The translations under genes and the position numbers were made by a program. The notes beneath the pieces were generated by a model. That model searched no databases. It had not been told where the DNA came from and saw only the letters and a list, made by a program, of their open reading frames with translations. DNA of 36,946 nt from CAZJHX01 sp964545715 (lineage in GTDB: Bacteria > Myxococcota_A > UBA9042 > GCA-2863065): contig CAZJHX010000105.1 of the NCBI GenBank assembly GCA_964545715.1, positions 1 to 36,946 on the forward strand, read 5' to 3'. Shown in pieces: positions 1 to 5,346 of the stretch (the stretch's first letter is position 1; each line of letters begins with the position of its first letter).

Positions 1-22
1 ACTCTCGCGTCAAAACTGAATC

Positions 23-67
23 AAAAAAGGCGCCGCACACGACCGATTATGACCATGCGCGGCGCCT
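23..67 (-). terminator. Rho-independent terminator of the tRNA operon
   Basis: Read on the minus strand, AGGCGCCGCGCA and TGTGCGGCGCCT form a GC-rich stem of about 12 bp with a loop of about 16 nt, followed directly by a run of six T. It lies 4 bases after the tRNA-Lys gene, the last of four same-strand tRNAs, as expected for an intrinsic terminator. Confidence 0.85.
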
Positions 68-70
68 CAG

Positions 71-143
71 TGAGCCTAGAAGGAATCGAACCTTCAACCT
101 CCGGATTAAGAGTCCGCTGCTCTGCCAATTGAGCTATAGGCCC
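71..143 (-). tRNA. tRNA-Lys (anticodon CTT)
   Basis: On the minus strand the acceptor stem GGGCCTA pairs with TAGGCTC (one G-T pair), followed by discriminator A. The T-loop is TTCGATT. The anticodon loop is CTCTTAA, giving anticodon CTT, which reads AAG. CCA is not encoded. It is the last tRNA of the four-gene operon. Confidence 0.93.
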
Positions 144-162
144 AGGAAAATCTAATTGTCAG

Positions 163-236
163 TACGCCCGGCAGGATTCGAACCTGCGACCCTCGGCTTC
201 GAAGGCCGATGCTCTATCCAGCTGAGCTACGAGCGC
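163..236 (-). tRNA. tRNA-Arg (anticodon TCG)
   Basis: The minus-strand acceptor arm GCGCTCG pairs with CGGGCGT using G-T pairs at the end and inside the stem. The T-arm is GCAGG-TTCGAAT-CCTGC. The anticodon arm is TCGGC-CTTCGAA-GCCGA, so the anticodon is TCG, reading CGA and possibly wobbling. CCA is not encoded. It is the third tRNA of the operon. Confidence 0.93.
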
Positions 237-259
237 ATGCCCGGCGATCCGATTGTCAG

Positions 260-332
260 GGTGGATGAGGGGACTTGAACCCCCGACGTTCGGAATCACA
301 ATCCGACGCTCTACCACTGAGCTACACCCACC
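260..332 (-). tRNA. tRNA-His (anticodon GTG)
   Basis: The anticodon loop is TTGTGAT, giving GTG for His. The acceptor stem GTGGGTG pairs with CATCCAC. An extra G at the 5' end (position 332) faces discriminator C (position 260), the G-1:C73 pair that identifies tRNA-His. It is the second tRNA of the operon. Confidence 0.93.
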
Positions 333-367
333 GTGTCACTAAGAGCACCCGCTTCCAGTACGTCAGG

Positions 368-441
368 CACGCCTGACAGGATTCGAACCTGTGGCCCACG
401 GCTTAGAAGGCCGTTGCTCTATCCAACTGAGCTACAGGCGC
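368..441 (-). tRNA. tRNA-Arg (anticodon TCT)
   Basis: The acceptor stem GCGCCTG pairs with CAGGCGT (G-T closing pair). The T-arm is ACAGG-TTCGAAT-CCTGT. The anticodon arm is ACGGC-CTTCTAA-GCCGT, so the anticodon is TCT, reading AGA. It is the promoter-proximal tRNA of the operon. Confidence 0.93.
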
Positions 442-458
442 TCACACGACTGGCCGGG

Positions 459-486
459 ATTGTAGAAACACAACGCGCGTTGTCAA
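459..486 (-). promoter_or_regulatory. Promoter of the tRNA operon
   Basis: On the minus strand a perfect -35 box TTGACA (486-481) is separated by 16 nt from TACAAT (464-459). Transcription would start near position 452, about 11 nt before the first tRNA. The spacer contains the palindrome ACGCGCGT. This is one of the strongest promoter matches in the window. Confidence 0.8.
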
Positions 487-521
487 GCCGGATAAGAGGG
501 TTGTTGTGCTAACGTCCGGCC

Positions 522-1022
522 GTGGCCGAAGAGCTTAACCCGGTGGAGGATCTGGCGCGCACTCTGAGGCAGGTGCATTCGCGGTACCTGACCGCGTTAC
601 TGGTCCTCTATTGCGTGGGTGTCGGCATCGGCATGGGCACCGTCCTGCTGTACCCGGTCAGGGACTGGATTCTCTTTCTGGGGATGTACCTGGTGATCCT
701 CGCGTACATGGTCACCTACATCAAAGCGCATCAGCGCGGCCGTAAAGTGTTGCGCTTCTTCGGCCTGATCACGACCGAGCTGCTGCTGGTCTTCTGGTGT
801 TTCATCCTGGTGGACCGCATCGAGCCCCGCGCGGTCTTCACCGACGGCAAGGTGCAGGTGCGCGAGGCGATGACCATGCTGTGGGGCTCCGTTATCCCGC
901 TCGGGATCGTCGGCTTGATGCTGGCCGTACACTGGGCCTGGGTCGGGCGCTTCAAGGAGCGCGCGGATGCCGCGGAAGCGAATGTCGAGGCAGAGGTAGA
1001 GGTAGAAGAGCCGGCTACTTAG
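522..1022 (+). CDS. Small membrane protein of unknown function
   Basis: This 166-residue protein starts at GTG with no Shine-Dalgarno sequence. It has about four hydrophobic segments (residues 22-43, 47-69, 80-98 and 118-139), short basic loops, and an acidic C-terminal tail rich in Glu/Ala/Val. I recognise no family. It sits divergent from the tRNA operon and pointed toward nuoN. Its last ~35 codons exist a second time, diverged, at 2036-2134, immediately against the intact nuoN stop codon. The ancestral arrangement was therefore probably this gene directly convergent with nuoN. The second copy encodes a shorter tail without the Glu/Val extension, so the C-terminus may have changed after duplication. 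That it is coding is supported by the paralogous fragment, whose reading frame is conserved. Confidence 0.65.
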   Translation: MAEELNPVEDLARTLRQVHSRYLTALLVLYCVGVGIGMGTVLLYPVRDWILFLGMYLVILAYMVTYIKAHQRGRKVLRFFGLITTELLLVFWCFILVDRIEPRAVFTDGKVQVREAMTMLWGSVIPLGIVGLMLAVHWAWVGRFKERADAAEANVEAEVEVEEPAT

Positions 1023-1130
1023 CGGCGTCCGCGATCTCGGGCGCGTCGGTGTGGACCTCCTGCGCCACCGGGATGAACTCCCGGGCCGCCTGGTCGCATC
1101 GCGCATGTACGCGTGCACGATCACGCGCAG
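1015..1130 (-). pseudogene. Decayed 3' fragment of nuoN (duplicate)
   Basis: The sequence closely matches the last ~75 codons of intact nuoN (2128-2352), including the terminal AAG-TAG, but has no start or body. A 112-bp stretch matching 2206-2317 of the intact gene is missing. The deletion junction falls at a GGTC repeat, and 112 is not a multiple of three. Some remaining differences are synonymous and others change residues, so the copy is old rather than an assembly artefact. It abuts the membrane-protein gene exactly as the intact nuoN abuts the fragment at 2036-2134. From 1131 to 1165 I see nothing recognisable before the inverted repeat. Confidence 0.8.
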
Positions 1131-1165
1131 CACGCTGTGGTCGACGCTGAAGCGGGGCGACTCTC

Positions 1166-1338
1166 AACCCCAACGTTGCGTAGTTGGCATCGTGCCAGGG
1201 GGCCAGAACGTGGTGCTGCGGCGCCGCCGAAGGGTATCGGGCGACGCACTCAGGGTGGTGCCCTTAGAAGGAGCCCGACGGCGCCGCAGTGCCGCGTTCT
1301 GGGGCCATGGCGCATGCCAACTATGCAACGTTGGGGTT
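1166..1338. repeat. Long imperfect inverted repeat, ~60-bp arms
   Basis: The left arm (1166-1226) and right arm (1279-1338) are imperfect reverse complements, roughly 80% identical by eye with one indel. The outermost 14 bases (AACCCCAACGTTGC) and the innermost 11 (CTGCGGCGCCG) are exact. The central 52 bp are unpaired. The right end overlaps the vapC stop codon by two bases, so on the minus strand the hairpin begins exactly where the toxin gene ends. It is too large for a simple terminator. It could be a MITE-like element or an attC-like recombination site of a toxin-antitoxin gene cassette. The ends CCCCAAC and GTTGGGG resemble, but do not fit exactly, the integron RYYYAAC/GTTRRRY consensus. 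No transposase or integrase is in the window. Confidence 0.75.
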
Positions 1339-1726
1339 AAGGCTGGGACGTCTCGATGTGCAGACCGTCGATGCCTGCGAAGTCGTGAGCATTCCGAGTG
1401 AGAAGCACCGCCGAATGAACAACTGCGGTCACGCCAATGGCAACGTCGTTGGCGCGGCGCCGCGGCGAGCCGAGCAACCGAAACGTGTCCGCGGCCCTTG
1501 ACGCAAGTTCGTCCGTCAACGGGATCACGCCGTCATCTTCCAGGACAAAGCGCGCCAGGGCCAACTGCTCGGGGAGACGCGGGCCGCGTGCGTACTCGTA
1601 CCAGGCGATGGCGCTCATCTCGATGGTGGCGTCTGATGCGGCTATCTGGAGCAGGCGTTCGCGCTCCAGCCCGGTCTCGCTGGTGGCAAAAACCAGGAAG
1701 TCAGTGTCCAGGTGGTAGCGCGGCAT
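1337..1726 (-). CDS. vapC: VapC-type PIN-domain toxin ribonuclease
   Basis: This 129-residue protein has the PIN-domain pattern: HLDTD at the N-terminus (D7), AWYEYARG with E44, RANDVAIG with D94, and RNAHDF with D115. The four acidic residues expected to bind Mg/Mn are all present, so the toxin looks intact. VapC toxins are endoribonucleases, usually acting on tRNA or rRNA, neutralised by the cognate antitoxin. Its start ATG shares one base with the vapB stop (TGATG), implying translational coupling. I chose this start over longer upstream frames because it begins the PIN fold and matches the coupling. The stop codon touches the long inverted repeat. Confidence in the family is high; the RNA target is unknown. 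Confidence 0.85.
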   Translation of the reverse strand: MPRYHLDTDFLVFATSETGLERERLLQIAASDATIEMSAIAWYEYARGPRLPEQLALARFVLEDDGVIPLTDELASRAADTFRLLGSPRRRANDVAIGVTAVVHSAVLLTRNAHDFAGIDGLHIETSQP

Positions 1727-1980
1727 CAGCCGTAAGCGTCCTCGGCTTTGAGACGGGCCACTTCGGCGGCAGCGTCGTGGCCTTCTGACAGCTCGAACAG
1801 CTTGTGCAGCGCCCGCACGCGCTCGCGACGCCTGGCGTCCGGCACGCCGACAGCGCGGTCCCTCTGCTGCAAGACAGCGCGCCGAATGGCCTCCGACATC
1901 GAGCAACCGTAGTGCCGCGTAAGCTGGTCGAGCGCCGCCCGACTGTCCTCATCCAACACAATCGTCGTGCGAGTGGCCAT
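1726..1980 (-). CDS. vapB: VapB-type ribbon-helix-helix antitoxin
   Basis: The 84-residue protein opens with RTTIVLDEDSRAALDQL followed by SMSEAIRRAVLQQ, the beta-strand plus two-helix pattern of a CopG/Arc-like ribbon-helix-helix DNA-binding domain (residues 2-40). A charged C-terminal helix (residues 48-84) would bind the toxin. It precedes vapC and overlaps it by one base. The start ATG lies inside a pair of perfect palindromes, and there is no Shine-Dalgarno sequence upstream, so it may be translated from a leaderless mRNA. The module sits between two copies of the 3' junction of the membrane-protein gene and nuoN, which marks it as an acquired insertion or a passenger in a duplication. 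Confidence 0.85.
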   Translation of the reverse strand: MATRTTIVLDEDSRAALDQLTRHYGCSMSEAIRRAVLQQRDRAVGVPDARRRERVRALHKLFELSEGHDAAAEVARLKAEDAYG

Positions 1981-2015
1981 AAGTTATGGATATGGCATGG
2001 CCATAACTTATGCAA
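1978..2015 (-). promoter_or_regulatory. vapBC promoter and twin-palindrome operator
   Basis: Two 11-bp palindromes, CATAAGTTATG (1978-1988) and CATAACTTATG (2002-2012), are reverse complements of each other with centres 24 bp apart. On the minus strand TTGCAT (2015-2010), a 17-nt spacer and TATCCA (1992-1987) form a plausible promoter whose start point would fall on the A of the vapB ATG. The palindromes cover the -35 region and the -10/start region, as expected for autorepression by a ribbon-helix-helix antitoxin. The repeats are seen directly; the promoter and binding are inferred. Confidence 0.7.
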
Positions 2016-2035
2016 GTTGCATTCAGCCGGCGCAT

Positions 2036-2134
2036 CCGTATTCCGCTGGGCCTCATCGGCGTCATGCTGGCCGTGCACCGGGCTTGGGTCGGGCGCTTCA
2101 AGGAGCGCGCGGACGAGGCAGAGGCTTCTACTTA
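2036..2134 (+). pseudogene. 3' fragment of the membrane-protein gene (duplicate)
   Basis: In frame, this encodes IPLGLIGVMLAVHRAWVGRF and a short tail ending at TAG, closely matching the C-terminus of the protein at 522-1022 (VIPLGIVGLMLAVHWAWVGRF). The 5' part of the gene is absent. Its stop overlaps the end of intact nuoN. It is the second half of the duplicated convergent junction that now encloses vapBC. Between the vapB operator and this fragment (2016-2035) I see nothing. Confidence 0.75.
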
Positions 2135-3690
2135 GCGTCCGCGATCTCGGGCGCGTCGGTGTGGACCTCCTGCGCGACCGGGATGAACTCCTGGGCCGCC
2201 TGGTCCGCCATCTTCATGTAGCGCGCCGGGAAGATGCCCGCCTGCAGGCTGCCCAGCGCGGTGATCACAAAGGCTATCGCCAGCGCCGTGCCGCGAACGG
2301 CCTGGATCTGACGGGTCGCGTCGCGCATGTACGCGTGCACGATCACGCGCAGGTAGTAGTAGACGCTCACGACGCTGTTCAGCATGGCGATGATGACCAG
2401 CCACAAGAAGCGGTCGGTATCGACGCCCAGCGCCTCCCTGAAGAGCACGAACTTGCCGAAGAAGCCCGCTGTCGGCGGGACACCGGCCAGGCTGAGCATG
2501 GCGATGGCCAGCACGACGGCGGCGATCGGGTGGCTCTGCGCCAGGCCTGAGATGTGCGAGTCCAGGGTCACGTCTTCGTCATCACCGCGCGACAGCATCC
2601 CAATGACGGCGAAGGCGCCCAGGTTGGCCAGCGCGTACACGAAAAGATAGAAGAGCACGGCGCTCATGCCGCTGCCCCAGGCCGCGTTCTGCGGGCCCGC
2701 CACGATGTGGGCGGCCATGATGCCGATGAGCAGATACCCGGCGTGTGCGATGGCGCTGTAGCCCAGCATGCGCTTGACGTTGCGCTGATGCAGGGCGATG
2801 AGGTTGCCGACGGTCATCGTCAGCACCGCCAGGATGGCCAGCGCGTCGAAGAGGTCGGGACCGATCCAACCGAGCGCGCTGGCGGGGAAGGCCATGACGA
2901 ACAGGCGCGCCATGGCGATGACGGCGGCGGTTTTCACACCGGCAGCCATCAGAGCGCCGATCGGCGGCGGCGCGCCCTCGTACACGTCCGGCGTCCACAT
3001 GTGGAACGGCACCAGCGCGATCTTGAAGCCAAAGGCGGCGACCAGCATGAACATGGCGATGGCCAGGTAGGCGCTGGGCTCCCGGCCGTGCAGCGCGGCG
3101 GTGATGGCGGCGTACTCGAACTGGCCGGTCTCGCCATAGACATAGGCCAGACCGAAGAGCAGGAAGCCCGTCGCGAAGGCGCCCAGGATGAAGTATTTGA
3201 GGCCCGCCTCCACGGCGAAGGGGCTCTTGCGCTTGATCGCGGCCAGCACGTAGATCGCGATGCTCATCGTCTCCAGACCGATGAACAGCGTGACCGCGTT
3301 GGTGGCGGTGACCATGACCATCATGCCGAACACAGCGAAGTTGATCAGGGCATACAGCTCGCCCGAGGTGAAGCCGGCGGACTCCGCGTGATCGATGCAC
3401 ATCAGCGATACGCAGATGCCGATGAGCAGCAACAGGGCGCAGACCAGGAGTTCAAAGCGGCCCAGCACCATCATCTGGCCGAAGGTGGCGGTGGTGAAGC
3501 CGGCGTTGACCGGGTCCTGCCCCCACAGCATGTAGATGGCGGCCAGCGACGCCAGCATGCCGGCCACGCTCATGAAGCCCAGGTAGCGGCGGTCCTCCCC
3601 CTCGAGGGCGAAGACGTCGACCATCAGCAACACCATGCCCATGATAGCGACGATGCCCAGCGGAAGCGCTTGTACAAGGTCAGTGAGCAC
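2128..3690 (-). CDS. nuoN: NADH-quinone oxidoreductase subunit N
   Basis: This 520-residue polytopic membrane protein is one of the three antiporter-like proton-pumping subunits of complex I. It shows the Nuo/Mrp proton-antiporter fold, with FHMWTPDVYEGAPPPIGAL in the centre, LAIAMLSLAGVPPTAGFFGKF toward the C-terminus and about 14 hydrophobic segments. The length is normal for NuoN. The start is GTG at 3690, immediately after the nuoM stop with no intergenic base. It is the last gene of the nuo run here. Its 3' end is convergent with a fragment of the upstream membrane gene, and its own 3' end is duplicated at 1015-1130. Confidence 0.95.
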   Translation of the reverse strand: MLTDLVQALPLGIVAIMGMVLLMVDVFALEGEDRRYLGFMSVAGMLASLAAIYMLWGQDPVNAGFTTATFGQMMVLGRFELLVCALLLLIGICVSLMCIDHAESAGFTSGELYALINFAVFGMMVMVTATNAVTLFIGLETMSIAIYVLAAIKRKSPFAVEAGLKYFILGAFATGFLLFGLAYVYGETGQFEYAAITAALHGREPSAYLAIAMFMLVAAFGFKIALVPFHMWTPDVYEGAPPPIGALMAAGVKTAAVIAMARLFVMAFPASALGWIGPDLFDALAILAVLTMTVGNLIALHQRNVKRMLGYSAIAHAGYLLIGIMAAHIVAGPQNAAWGSGMSAVLFYLFVYALANLGAFAVIGMLSRGDDEDVTLDSHISGLAQSHPIAAVVLAIAMLSLAGVPPTAGFFGKFVLFREALGVDTDRFLWLVIIAMLNSVVSVYYYLRVIVHAYMRDATRQIQAVRGTALAIAFVITALGSLQAGIFPARYMKMADQAAQEFIPVAQEVHTDAPEIADAK

Positions 3691-5343
3691 TTATTGGCCC
3701 CCCTGCCCGCGGACGGCGACAGCCCGCTGCTTCTTGATCTGCTGGGTCTCGGGCGTCCGAATCGCCTGCACGCGGGGGCGCATGGTCTCGACGAAAGCGT
3801 CCACCGAGTGGTGCATCTTGTTGAAGCAAACGTTGGGGAAGAAGCCGATGAGGAAGACCAGCACGGCGAGCGGCATCATGTAGCCGACCTCGCGCGGGGT
3901 CATGTCCTGCAGCTTCTCGTTTTCGGGGTGCTTGATCGGCCCGAACATCACGCGACGGAACATGGACAGCATGTAGATGGCGCCCACGACGACCCCAAGG
4001 GTGGCCAGGGTCGCGAAGATGGTGACGAGGACGCGCCAGCTGAGCAGCAGGTCCCAGACCGGCTTGCCCAGCTCCAGGTGGGAGCTGAGCGCCTCGTGGA
4101 AGGTGCCGACCAGAATGGTGAACTCCCCGACGAAGCCATTGGTGCCCGGCAGCCCGACGCTGGAGAGCGTCATGATCATGAAGAAGGTGGTGAAGATCGG
4201 CATGGTCTTGGCGATGCCGCCGTAGTCCAGGATCTTTCGGGTGTGCCGGCGCTCGTACAGCATGCCGACGCACAGAAAGAGGCCGCCGGTGCTGATGCCG
4301 TGGTTGACCATCTGCAGGATGCTGCCCTCGACGGCCGCTTTGGTCAGGGCGAACATGCCGAGCACCACGAATCCGAGGTGGCTCACCGATGAGTAGGCGA
4401 CCAGCTTCTTCACGTCGGTCTGCGCGTAGGCGACCATGGCGCCGTACAGGATGCCGATGACCGCCAGGCCCATGATCGGCGCGCTGAAGTAGCCCACCGC
4501 GTCCGGGAACAAGGGGAAGGCGAAGCGCAGGAAAGCGTACGTACCCAGCTTCAGCAACACGCCGGCCAGGATGACGGAGCCCGCGGTGGGCGCCTCGGTG
4601 TGCGCGTCGGGCAGCCAGGTGTGCAGCGGGAAGAGCGGCACTTTGATGGCAAAGGCCAGACCAAACGCGGCGAAGAGCCACAGCTGCTCTTTGTGGCTGA
4701 GCTCGACCTGAAGGACGTCGACGAGCGCCGACGAGGTGCTGCCGGTCTTGAGGTACAGGTAGATGATGCCGACCAGCATCAGTACGGACCCGACCATGGT
4801 GAAGATGAAGAACTTCATGGTCGCGTAGATCCGGTTCTTGCCGCCCCAGATCCCGATGAGCAGGTACATCGGGATGAGCATGGCCTCCCAGAAGAAGAAG
4901 AACAGGAACAGGTCCAGCGCCATGAGCCCGCCCAACATGCCGGTCTCGAGGATCAGCATGCTGATGACGAACTCTTTGACGCGCTTGTCGATGGAGCTGG
5001 AGGCGGCGATGAGCGTGATCGGCGTCAGCAGCGTGGTCAGCATGATCAGCAGCAGGCTGATTCCGTCCACGCCGAGCGCGTAGCCGATGCCGCCGCCGAC
5101 CCACTCGTAGCGGTCGACCATCTGGAAGCCGACGACGTCGCTGAAGCGGCGCCAGATCAGCAGCGACAGCGCAAAGGTCATCAGCGAGAAGAACAGGGCG
5201 GTGCCGCGCGCAGCGGCCTCGTTCTTGCGCGGCAGAAACGCGATCAGCACGGCGCCGATAAGCGGCATGAAGGTGACGAGACTCAGCAGCGGGATCGTGC
5301 CCGGCAGCTCGACAAAGGGGTTTGCAGCGTTCAACAGCATCAT
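3691..5343 (-). CDS. nuoM: NADH-quinone oxidoreductase subunit M
   Basis: This 550-residue antiporter-like subunit of complex I carries FFFFWEAMLIPMYLLIG (the conserved Glu of the proton channel), FAIKVPLFPLHTWLPDAH (conserved Lys) and SVSHLGFVVLGMFA. About 14 transmembrane segments are predicted. Length is slightly above the usual ~500 because of a soluble C-terminal tail of about 25 residues ending in Arg/Gln/Gly-rich sequence. The start is one of two adjacent ATG codons, 3 nt after the nuoL stop. It lies between nuoL and nuoN in the usual order. Confidence 0.95.
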   Translation of the reverse strand: MMLLNAANPFVELPGTIPLLSLVTFMPLIGAVLIAFLPRKNEAAARGTALFFSLMTFALSLLIWRRFSDVVGFQMVDRYEWVGGGIGYALGVDGISLLLIMLTTLLTPITLIAASSSIDKRVKEFVISMLILETGMLGGLMALDLFLFFFFWEAMLIPMYLLIGIWGGKNRIYATMKFFIFTMVGSVLMLVGIIYLYLKTGSTSSALVDVLQVELSHKEQLWLFAAFGLAFAIKVPLFPLHTWLPDAHTEAPTAGSVILAGVLLKLGTYAFLRFAFPLFPDAVGYFSAPIMGLAVIGILYGAMVAYAQTDVKKLVAYSSVSHLGFVVLGMFALTKAAVEGSILQMVNHGISTGGLFLCVGMLYERRHTRKILDYGGIAKTMPIFTTFFMIMTLSSVGLPGTNGFVGEFTILVGTFHEALSSHLELGKPVWDLLLSWRVLVTIFATLATLGVVVGAIYMLSMFRRVMFGPIKHPENEKLQDMTPREVGYMMPLAVLVFLIGFFPNVCFNKMHHSVDAFVETMRPRVQAIRTPETQQIKKQRAVAVRGQGGQ

Positions 5344-5346
5344 GAC

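Noticed and set aside
597..1133. Minus-strand open frame over the small membrane protein gene
   Set aside because: Only its nuoN-like end has meaning, as a remnant. The rest is antisense to the membrane protein with Arg/Asp/His-rich low-complexity sequence.
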